From contig JBCAZH010000005.1 in assembly GCA_038533155.1 (NCBI GenBank), positions 38,250 through 102,249 of the forward strand: DNA of 64,000 nucleotides, read 5' to 3'. A program made the position numbers and the translations under genes. Shown here in pieces: positions 35,331-43,029 of this stretch (positions are counted from its first letter, which is position 1; every line of letters starts with the position of its first letter). The notes beneath the pieces were generated by a model. The model was not told the origin of the DNA. It worked only from the letters and a program-made list of their open reading frames with translations, and did not search any database. Source of the stretch: CALBPI01 sp038533155 (GTDB lineage: Bacteria; Pseudomonadota; Gammaproteobacteria; Steroidobacterales; Woeseiaceae).

Positions 35331-36638
35331 ATGGCAACCACTGCAGCCAATTCCATTCGGGATAATGAGATCCCGGAAAAGTTCGGCAAATACGTCATCG
35401 TCAACGAGGTGGGCAAAGGTAGCACCGGCACGGTGTACCTGTCGCACGACCCGTACTATCGCCGTGACGTCGCCATTAAGGTGTATAACGTCGGCTCGGA
35501 AGATGGCGAGGCTGAGCGTGCGCGCGTGACGCGCAAGATGTTCTTCAACGAAGCGCACATGGTTGGCATGCTGCAGCATCCGAACATACTGCCGATCTAC
35601 GATGCCGGCGAAGAGAACGGCAAGTACTATGTTGTCACCGAGCACATCCACGGCGCTCGTACGCTGGCATCCTATTGCAAGCCAGGCCGCTTGCTTCCGG
35701 TCGATGACGTGATCGAGATTGTCTACAAGACCGCCAAAGCGCTCCACTATGCACACGGTCGCGGTGTCATTCACCGCGATATCAAACCCAGCAACATCAT
35801 GCTGACGATGGACAACGACGTTCGCGTGATCGACTTCGGAATCGCAATCATTAAGGATGCGGACGTATCCCGCATTGAAGGCATCGCTGGCTCGCCGAGC
35901 TACATGTCGCCCGAACAGGTTCAGAGCGAAGAACTGAGCAACCGTTCCGACCTTTATTCACTCGGCGCTGTGATGTACGAATTGTTGACCGGGTTTCGAC
36001 CGTTTCGTGCCGGCAACTTGTCGAAGTTGCTGCACCAAATTGTCTTTGCAACACCCCCTCCGATTCATCGCTACCGGGAAGATATTCCGGATGAGCTCGA
36101 AAACATCGCGGCGGTTTTGTTGCAAAAGGCACCGGAGAAGCGATACGCGAACGGGCTCGCGCTGGCGGCGGAACTGACGCATGTCTACCAGGCACTGCGA
36201 GCGAAAGCGGACCAGTTCGATAATCAGGAACACTTTGACCTGCTGCGCCGCTTGAGTTTCTTCCACGACTTCTCGCATGCAGAGATTTGGGAAGTACTTC
36301 GCGCCGGTGAGATCAGCGAGTATGAGGCTGGAGAAGAGATTGTTCGCGAGGGTGAGATCGACGATCGGTTCTACATCATCGTGACCGGCGATGCTGAGGT
36401 CGTGGCCAGTGGCAAAGCGGTGGGTGAGCTCGGACGCGGAGACTGCTTCGGCGAGTCGAGCTACCTCGCAGAAGCGAAGCGCAACGCCTCGATTCGCGCC
36501 AAGACGCCCGTGAATCTTCTGCGAGTCAGTGCAACGTTAATGGAGCAAGTGTCCTCCAGTTGCCAGCTGCGGTTCAATAAAGTGTTCTTGCGTTCATTGA
36601 TCGAGCGGTTGCAGCGCGCCGGCGGACCACGCACCTAG
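35331..36638 (+). CDS. Ser/Thr protein kinase with C-terminal cNMP-binding domain
   Basis: A 435-residue Hanks-type kinase. The glycine loop GKGSTGTVY (29-37), VAIK lysine (Lys50), HRDIKPSN (148-155), DFG (168-170) and SPEQ loop are complete, so it should be active. A linker leads to a cyclic-nucleotide-binding-like domain (about 315-425: GEEIVREGEIDDRFYII, then GELGRGDCFGE). No transmembrane segment is visible, so it is cytosolic. The phosphate-binding cassette arginine is not obvious, so the ligand is uncertain. It sits 12 bp after pgpA. Confidence 0.88.
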   Translation: MATTAANSIRDNEIPEKFGKYVIVNEVGKGSTGTVYLSHDPYYRRDVAIKVYNVGSEDGEAERARVTRKMFFNEAHMVGMLQHPNILPIYDAGEENGKYYVVTEHIHGARTLASYCKPGRLLPVDDVIEIVYKTAKALHYAHGRGVIHRDIKPSNIMLTMDNDVRVIDFGIAIIKDADVSRIEGIAGSPSYMSPEQVQSEELSNRSDLYSLGAVMYELLTGFRPFRAGNLSKLLHQIVFATPPPIHRYREDIPDELENIAAVLLQKAPEKRYANGLALAAELTHVYQALRAKADQFDNQEHFDLLRRLSFFHDFSHAEIWEVLRAGEISEYEAGEEIVREGEIDDRFYIIVTGDAEVVASGKAVGELGRGDCFGESSYLAEAKRNASIRAKTPVNLLRVSATLMEQVSSSCQLRFNKVFLRSLIERLQRAGGPRT

Positions 36639-36641
36639 AAT

Positions 36642-36875
36642 TCAGTCTTCCTCGGGTTCAAACGGGACCGGGTCGTCGTCGAGGCCCGCATCGGCCAACA
36701 GCGTTTCGACTTTTTGCTCTGCTACGGTCAGTGCGCTTTGGCATTCACGTGTGAGTTTCACGCCACGCTCAAACCGCTTCATTGCCGCGTCCAAACTCAG
36801 TTCTCCCGCCTCAAGTTCGGCAACGATCCCCTCAAGTTCCGTCAGAGCATCTTCCAAGTTCAGTTTCTTCGCCAA
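36642..36875 (-). CDS. xseB: XseB, exodeoxyribonuclease VII small subunit
   Basis: A 77-residue helical protein with the family pattern LEDALTELEGIVAELE and the GELSLDAAMKRFERGVKL repeat. Several copies bind one XseA to form exonuclease VII. In E. coli xseB precedes ispA and dxs. Here it stands alone, convergent with the kinase gene and divergent from parE. Confidence 0.93.
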   Translation of the reverse strand: MAKKLNLEDALTELEGIVAELEAGELSLDAAMKRFERGVKLTRECQSALTVAEQKVETLLADAGLDDDPVPFEPEED

Positions 36876-36990
36876 CGCAGTCTCCCATTCGTAAGGCGCG
36901 AGTCTAGCGAATGAACGCTCTGGCGCACAGTGCGGCGGAAGCTGTTGAATAAAATTCCTTGGCGTAGAGCTGCCGGAAGTCGTTAAACTT

Positions 36991-37021
36991 CGAGTTCAAA
37001 ACTCGCCCCACCTGACTGGGG
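36991..37021 (+). promoter_or_regulatory. Two adjacent hairpins in the parE leader
   Basis: CGAGTT-CAA-AACTCG (36991-37005) is followed at once by CCCCA-6 nt-TGGGG (37006-37021). The pair ends 25 bases before the parE ATG. The second could hide the region just before the ribosome-binding site. No T tract follows, so termination is unlikely. They may be leader structures controlling parE translation or message stability. Confidence 0.35.
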
Positions 37022-37046
37022 AGGGTCGACTTTTCCGGGATGGTGA

Positions 37047-38933
37047 ATGAGCAAGAGCTATAACGCAGCTGATATTGAAGTTTTGAGCGGTTTGGAGCCG
37101 GTCCGTCGACGGCCCGGAATGTACACCGACACAGCGCGACCGAATCACCTGGCGCACGAGGTTATCGACAACAGCGTGGACGAGGCGCTGGGCGGACACT
37201 GCGACAAAATCGACGTGCTATTACGTAAGGATGGCTCGCTCGAAGTCTCCGACAATGGTCGCGGTATGCCCGTCGATCTGCACCCGAAAGAGAAGATTCC
37301 CGGCGTTGAATTGATCCTGACTCGGTTGCATGCCGGCGGTAAATTTTCCAACGACAACTACCAGTTTTCTGGAGGGCTACACGGGGTTGGCGTCTCGGTG
37401 GTCAATGCACTCTCGGAACACCTTGAGGTTTGGATCAAGCGCGGAGGGCAGAAGCACTACATCGAGTTCTCTGGCGGCAAGCGGCGTAAGGCGCTCAAGG
37501 TGGTCGACAAAGTGGGTAAGGCGAACACCGGCACCACCGTTCGATTCTTGCCGGATGCACAGTACTTCGATTCCTCAAAGTTCTCTGTGTCTCGGCTTCG
37601 TCATACCTTGCGAGCGAAGGCGGTACTTTGCCCTGGGTTGCGCGTCTCCTTCAAAGAAGAAAAGAGCGGAGACGAAACCGTTTGGCACTATGCGGGCGGC
37701 TTAGAGGAGTACTTGCTGGAAGCAGTCGGCGAGGGTGAAGTGCTACCGCAGGAGACGTTTAGTGGTGCTGTCCAGGAGTCCAACGCAGCGCTAGATTGGG
37801 CAGTGGCGTGGCTGCCGGATGATCGCCCGCTAGTCGGCGAGAGTTACGTGAACTTGATCCCGACCGCGCAAGGCGGCACTCACGTCAATGGACTCCGAAC
37901 GGGTTTGACCGAGGCCATTCGCGATTTTTGTGAGTTCCGCAATGTTCTGCCGCGCGGTGTGAAACTCGCTCCCGATGATGTTTGGGATCGTGTGAGCTAC
38001 GTGGTTTCGGCCAAGATTGAAGATCCGCAGTTCTCGGGTCAGACGAAAGAGCGTCTGTCCACGCGCGAGACCGCAGGTTTTGTCACCGGAATCGTGAAAG
38101 ATGCCTTTGCTTTGTGGTTAAACCAACATCCCGATGCCGGCGAGCAAATATCGCAGATTGCGATCGCCAAAGCTCAGCAGCGGCTGAAGGCCGCGAAGAA
38201 AGTGGTTCGAAAGAAAGTCGTTGGCGGACCGGCGCTGCCCGGCAAACTCGCCGATTGCGCGGCCCAAGAACCGGAGCGAAGCGAGTTGTTTCTGGTGGAA
38301 GGGGATTCCGCGGGCGGTTCGGCCAAGCAGGCCCGAGACCGGGAGACGCAGGCGATCATGCCGTTGCGCGGCAAGATTCTAAACACATGGGAAGTCGAGA
38401 CCGGCCAGATTCTGGCGTCGCAAGAGGTTCATGACATCAGCGTAGCGCTCGGCGTGGATCCAGGCGCGCTCGATTCCAGCAATCTTCGCTACCACAAAGT
38501 GTGCATATTGGCCGACGCGGATTCCGATGGTGCTCACATCGCGACGCTGCTCTGTGCTTTGTTCCTGCGTCACTTTCGCCCTCTTGTCGCAGCCGGCCAC
38601 ATTTATGTCGCGATGCCACCGTTGTATCGAATCGATGTGGCGAAAGAGGTCTACTACGCGCTCGACGAGGCGGAACGACAATCGATCATCGATAACCTCC
38701 CAGCGGATAAAAAGCGGGCCAAAATCACGGTGACGCGCTTCAAGGGTCTTGGAGAAATGAGTCCGGCTCAGTTGCGCGAGACCACGATGAATCCGGACAC
38801 TCGGCGGTTGGTCCAACTCACGATTGAGGCGGATGCCGATACGGACAGCACGCTCGATATGCTGCTGAGCAAAAAGCGTGCGTCGGACCGCCGCAGCTGG
38901 TTGGAATCCAGTGGCAACCTAGCTGACGTTTGA
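37047..38933 (+). CDS. parE: ParE, topoisomerase IV subunit B
   Basis: A 628-residue ATPase subunit of topoisomerase IV, which separates daughter chromosomes. The GHKL ATP site includes EVIDNSVDEAL and DNGRGMP; the C-terminal TOPRIM domain has LVEGDSAGGSAKQ and ADADSDGAHI. MYTDTARPNHLAHEV near the N-terminus is typical of ParE rather than GyrB. Length (628) also fits ParE; GyrB would be about 800. parC follows after 12 bp in the same operon. Confidence 0.96.
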   Translation: MSKSYNAADIEVLSGLEPVRRRPGMYTDTARPNHLAHEVIDNSVDEALGGHCDKIDVLLRKDGSLEVSDNGRGMPVDLHPKEKIPGVELILTRLHAGGKFSNDNYQFSGGLHGVGVSVVNALSEHLEVWIKRGGQKHYIEFSGGKRRKALKVVDKVGKANTGTTVRFLPDAQYFDSSKFSVSRLRHTLRAKAVLCPGLRVSFKEEKSGDETVWHYAGGLEEYLLEAVGEGEVLPQETFSGAVQESNAALDWAVAWLPDDRPLVGESYVNLIPTAQGGTHVNGLRTGLTEAIRDFCEFRNVLPRGVKLAPDDVWDRVSYVVSAKIEDPQFSGQTKERLSTRETAGFVTGIVKDAFALWLNQHPDAGEQISQIAIAKAQQRLKAAKKVVRKKVVGGPALPGKLADCAAQEPERSELFLVEGDSAGGSAKQARDRETQAIMPLRGKILNTWEVETGQILASQEVHDISVALGVDPGALDSSNLRYHKVCILADADSDGAHIATLLCALFLRHFRPLVAAGHIYVAMPPLYRIDVAKEVYYALDEAERQSIIDNLPADKKRAKITVTRFKGLGEMSPAQLRETTMNPDTRRLVQLTIEADADTDSTLDMLLSKKRASDRRSWLESSGNLADV

Positions 38934-38945
38934 TGAGAACACACG

Positions 38946-41189
38946 ATGCAGGATGAACTGAATTTTGAAGGTATCGAGCGACTGGCGCTTCGAGACTACA
39001 CCGAAAAAGCGTACCTCGACTACTCGATGTACGTCATTCTCGACCGCGCACTGCCGCATGTCGGTGACGGGCTAAAGCCGGTACAAAGACGCATCGTTTA
39101 CGCGATGAGTGAGCTTAACCTCGGCGCTAAATCTAAACCGAAAAAATCGGCTCGCACGGTCGGTGATGTGATCGGCAAGTTCCACCCCCACGGTGATTCG
39201 GCATGTTACGAGGCCATGGTGTTGATGGCGCAGCCGTTTTCGTACCGCTATCCGTTGGTGTTTGGGCAGGGCAACTGGGGGTCACCGGATGATCCCAAGT
39301 CGTTCGCTGCGATGCGCTATACAGAGGCCAAACTGCAGCCCTATGCCAACACACTACTGACAGAGCTCGGGCAGGGCACCGTTGATTGGCAGCCGAATTT
39401 TGACGGGACGATTGATGAGCCGGTCGTGCTGCCAGCGCGATTGCCGAACATCCTGTTGAATGGCACGAGTGGGATTGCGGTGGGCATGTCGACCGACATA
39501 CCACCCCACAACATCAACGAAATCGGTGCAGCGCTGGTCCATTTGATTGAGAATCCTCGAGCGGACGTTGCGGCTTTGCTGGAGCATCTACCAGGGCCGG
39601 ATTTCCCGACGGGAGGTGAAATCATATCGCCGCCGAGTGATCTTGCCGCGATCTACGAAAGTGGCAACGGCACCCTTCGGGTGCGCGCGGTATGGCATCG
39701 GGAAGACGATACGGTTGTCGTAACCGAACTGCCCTACCAGACCTCCGGTGCCAAAGTGGTTGAGCAGGTGTCCGCGCAATTGCGCAACAAGAAACTCCCC
39801 ATGGTTGAGACGATTCGCGATGAATCGGATCATGAGGCACCGGTTCGACTGGTGATCGAGCTTAAATCGCGCAGAGTCGATGCGGATGCATTGATGCTGC
39901 ATTTATTCGCGACCACGGCGTTGGAACGAACGGTTCGAGTGAACCTGAATGTGATCAGTCTGGCCGGCACGCCGCGCGTGTTCGATTTGCGCGGACTGTT
40001 GCGTGAATGGCTGCAGTTCCGCAAGGCAACGGTTGTGCGTCGCCTCGAATACCGACTTGGCCAAGTGGTCGATCGGCTGCATATTCTTGATGGCTTGTTG
40101 ATCGCCTATCTCAATATCGACGAGGTCATCGCGATCATTCGCGAACACGATGAGCCTCGTAACGAGCTGATGGCGCGATTCGAATTGTCTGAACGCCAGG
40201 CGGAGGCCATCCTTAATCTTCGCCTCCGAAATCTTGCCAAGCTTGAGGAAATGCGCATTCGCGGTGAGCAGGATGAGTTGGCCGAAGAGCAGCGTGAGCT
40301 CGAACTGTTGCTCGGCTCTGATGCGCGCTTGAAGACCCTGATGAAACGGGAGATCAAAGCCGATGTTGAGGCGCACTCGGATCGACGGCGCACGCAAATC
40401 GTTGCACGCGATGCGGCCAAGGCGATGGACGAAACGGCGCTGGTATCCAGTGAAGCGGTGACAGTCGTATTGTCGGAGCGAGGATGGGCGCGTGCGGCCA
40501 AGGGTCATGAGATTGATCCGGCAGCGCTCAACTACAAAGCGGGCGATGGATTTCTTGCTTCGGCGCGTGGGCGTAGCAATCAGACTGCGCTATTCGTCGA
40601 TAGTACCGGGCGTGTTTATAGCGTTCTTGCTCACGCACTTCCTTCCGCCCGTGGTCAGGGTGAACCTTTGTCCGGTCATTTCAACCCACCCGATGGCGCC
40701 GCGTTTCGCGGCGTGATGTTCGGCGACGCCGAATCTAAGTGGTGTGTTGCGACCAGCGCGGGCTACGGTTTTGTTGTACGAGGCGAAGCTTTGGTCAGCC
40801 GTGCGAAAGCGGGTAAAGCGATGCTTACGGTTCCACAGGGTGCGGAAGTTTTGGTCCCGCAGCGCGTGCCGGCCGACGCCGGTTGTCGAATTGCGGCGGT
40901 CAGCAACATCGGTCGACTGCTCGTGTTCTCGCTGGACGATTTACCGGAGCTCAACCGTGGAAAGGGCAACAAGGTCGTGGACATTCCGCGAAAGAAATTT
41001 GTTGCCGGTGAAGAGGCGATGGTGGCCGTGACGGTACTTGCGCCTGGCAGTGCACTGGTCGTGCATTGTGGTGAACGCCACATGACCTTGAAGGGTGCCG
41101 ATCTCGACAAATACGAGGGAACCCGCGGCAATCGCGGCCAGATGCTTTCTCGCAACTACCGAAAAGTGGACCGACTTTCGAGTGCCTAG
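38946..41189 (+). CDS. parC: ParC, topoisomerase IV subunit A
   Basis: A 747-residue DNA-cleaving subunit of topoisomerase IV. The catalytic tyrosine is Tyr125 in AAMRYTEAK. In the quinolone-resistance region (HPHGDSACYEAM) the key positions are Ser85 and Glu89, equal to the wild-type Ser80 and Glu84 of E. coli ParC, so no target-site resistance is predicted. The C-terminal domain forms a beta-pinwheel (about 500-747). Its TAG stop lies in an imperfectly spaced palindrome shared with the convergent FimV-like gene. Confidence 0.96.
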   Translation: MQDELNFEGIERLALRDYTEKAYLDYSMYVILDRALPHVGDGLKPVQRRIVYAMSELNLGAKSKPKKSARTVGDVIGKFHPHGDSACYEAMVLMAQPFSYRYPLVFGQGNWGSPDDPKSFAAMRYTEAKLQPYANTLLTELGQGTVDWQPNFDGTIDEPVVLPARLPNILLNGTSGIAVGMSTDIPPHNINEIGAALVHLIENPRADVAALLEHLPGPDFPTGGEIISPPSDLAAIYESGNGTLRVRAVWHREDDTVVVTELPYQTSGAKVVEQVSAQLRNKKLPMVETIRDESDHEAPVRLVIELKSRRVDADALMLHLFATTALERTVRVNLNVISLAGTPRVFDLRGLLREWLQFRKATVVRRLEYRLGQVVDRLHILDGLLIAYLNIDEVIAIIREHDEPRNELMARFELSERQAEAILNLRLRNLAKLEEMRIRGEQDELAEEQRELELLLGSDARLKTLMKREIKADVEAHSDRRRTQIVARDAAKAMDETALVSSEAVTVVLSERGWARAAKGHEIDPAALNYKAGDGFLASARGRSNQTALFVDSTGRVYSVLAHALPSARGQGEPLSGHFNPPDGAAFRGVMFGDAESKWCVATSAGYGFVVRGEALVSRAKAGKAMLTVPQGAEVLVPQRVPADAGCRIAAVSNIGRLLVFSLDDLPELNRGKGNKVVDIPRKKFVAGEEAMVAVTVLAPGSALVVHCGERHMTLKGADLDKYEGTRGNRGQMLSRNYRKVDRLSSA

Positions 41190-41205
41190 GGGCTAGACTC
41201 TAGGC
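41184..41205. other. Palindrome containing both stop codons of parC and the FimV-like gene
   Basis: GCCTAG (41184-41189) and CTAGGC (41200-41205) are perfect inverted arms separated by 10 bases. They carry TAG of parC and, on the other strand, TAG of the FimV-like gene. No T tract follows. The layout repeats that seen at the mlaB/mlaA junction. Confidence 0.4.
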
Positions 41206-43029
41206 TTCTCGAGCAGACGGCATCACTTCGGTTTGGTCGTCGTCTGATGAAGCATCGTCTTTGGATTCAGGCAACTCAAGAGATGCAGTGCGCTGACTGT
41301 CTTCGATGGCTTGCAGGTCATCTTCGACGTTCAAAGAAGCGGTGAATTCTGCTATGGCTGCGTCGGCCAAATCGAGCTCTTCGGCGGTGACGTCATATTC
41401 CTCGACAGAGACCTCGTAGTCAGGCGAGTGCGGCATATCGACGGTCTCTTCATCAACCGCTGGCATGTTGACCGTCGGCTCTTCTGAGGACGCGTTGGGC
41501 GTCGTGCGCATCCGCAACGCTTCCTCGGCCAGTTCTTTCTGAATCTGTTGTGTGCGAGACAGTTCGGCCTCGTAGTCTTGCTCCAACAGCTCCTGGGTCT
41601 GCGAGTCCAGCCAATCGACTTCCTCAATGCCCGTCAGGGTTGGCGTGCCCACTTCGAAGTCGAGGTCAAGCGCCTCTGTTGGGCTGACCTCAAAGTCGAT
41701 GCTTGCAAACTGATCAGGGGCTTCGAACTCGATGCTGCCGTCGGCTACCGGCGCATTGATCATCGGTTGCGCAGCTGCGGCCGAAACCGGCGCACGCGCG
41801 GCGGTCGGCACCGGCGCATTATCAAGTCTCGCGGGAATCGGTCTGCGCTCGGGCTGCAGATTGCGCGATGCTTCGATCCGGCGTCGGCGCGCACTGACAC
41901 CGAGCAGTAACTGGAGGGCAACCCACGCGGCGATGACGAGGCACACGCCCGCGAGAACTGCGCCGATGCGCGCTCCCCATCCGATCTGCGAGGTCTGCTC
42001 CGTGGTGTCGATGACCGGGGTCTGCAAACCTGGGGCCGCCGCCACCGCGGCTGATGTATCAACGACAGGGTCGTTCGGCGAGCGCGATTCCGGCTCCGGG
42101 GCGACCTCTTTGAACGGGCTGTCGTCTTGACTGAGTACGCTGAGCAATGCGGCAGTGCGCTCGGCTTGCGCGACGGGCGACGGCTCGGCGGGTTGCGAAT
42201 CGTTCGTTAACGCTTCGCTTGCGTTCGGCCCATCGATTCTTAATTCGGTGGTTGCGTCGGAGACCACGGCCACGGGGACGCCAATCGGCTCTGCCGTTGT
42301 CGCAGTGCTCGCAGGTGCGGGCGTTGAAGGCGTCGGCTGCGCTACTGTCACCGGTTCGGTCTGGGCTGTACCACTCAGCGAACTCGGCAGAGACAGTACG
42401 GCGCCGCTAATCAATCGATCAGCATTGCCGTCGATGAAGGCGCCAGGGTTTTCGGCGACGATCTGGTCGATGATTCGCCAATGTTGACGGGGCTGCGCAC
42501 CGAGGCGATCAACGATCTCCCACAGTGTGTCGCCGCGCGACACAGTGTAGGTATTGCCGTCAATCGTCGGGGTCGCCGCACGTGGTGTGGACTGCCGACG
42601 ACGCGTTGTGGCTAGCGGTGTATCCCGCGACGTGATGTCACGGCGCGCTTGCAACCGGCGGTCTGCTGCGCTGAGCCTTTCTGCGGGGTCGATAAACACA
42701 TCATAACGACGGGTCAGCTTGGCTTCACCCGCACACTGTGCCCGTAGAGTGAAACTAAGCAGTGGCTCACGAACGGTTTGGGTAGATCTCAAGACTAACG
42801 AGTTGCCGATTCGCTCCAGTCTCAACAAACCGGGACGGTAGCCGTCCGGAGAAACGATAAAGCAGCTAGGCGGTGTGGTCGCTGCTGACGAAATCGGTAT
42901 CTCAATCAAAAGGCGCTCGCCAAGCGCTGAGCGAACGGTTGCTTCGCCAAACGACAATGCATGCGCTTGCGAACTCGCGATCAGCAGCGCGCCGGCTGCT
43001 GCGACTCCGGTGATCGTCTTAAGCTGCAT
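41200..43029 (-). CDS. FimV-like protein, second copy, lacking the C-terminal domain
   Basis: A 609-residue protein with a signal peptide (ending near AHA-LS, residue 25), a FimV N-terminal domain (LSFGEATVRSALGERLLIEI, about 25-115), a LysM domain (about 160-225: YTVSRGDTLWEIV) that binds peptidoglycan, one transmembrane helix (about 350-373) and a long acidic cytoplasmic tail. Unlike the FimV at 52548, it lacks the final TPR-like FimV C-terminal domain. The ATG overlaps the stop of the upstream FimX-like gene (TGATG), so both are probably expressed together. Confidence 0.85.
   Translation of the reverse strand: MQLKTITGVAAAGALLIASSQAHALSFGEATVRSALGERLLIEIPISSAATTPPSCFIVSPDGYRPGLLRLERIGNSLVLRSTQTVREPLLSFTLRAQCAGEAKLTRRYDVFIDPAERLSAADRRLQARRDITSRDTPLATTRRRQSTPRAATPTIDGNTYTVSRGDTLWEIVDRLGAQPRQHWRIIDQIVAENPGAFIDGNADRLISGAVLSLPSSLSGTAQTEPVTVAQPTPSTPAPASTATTAEPIGVPVAVVSDATTELRIDGPNASEALTNDSQPAEPSPVAQAERTAALLSVLSQDDSPFKEVAPEPESRSPNDPVVDTSAAVAAAPGLQTPVIDTTEQTSQIGWGARIGAVLAGVCLVIAAWVALQLLLGVSARRRRIEASRNLQPERRPIPARLDNAPVPTAARAPVSAAAAQPMINAPVADGSIEFEAPDQFASIDFEVSPTEALDLDFEVGTPTLTGIEEVDWLDSQTQELLEQDYEAELSRTQQIQKELAEEALRMRTTPNASSEEPTVNMPAVDEETVDMPHSPDYEVSVEEYDVTAEELDLADAAIAEFTASLNVEDDLQAIEDSQRTASLELPESKDDASSDDDQTEVMPSAREA

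Noticed and set aside
39180..39215. Possible fluoroquinolone-resistance change in parC
   Set aside because: The positions equal to Ser80 and Glu84 are Ser85 and Glu89, the wild-type residues.
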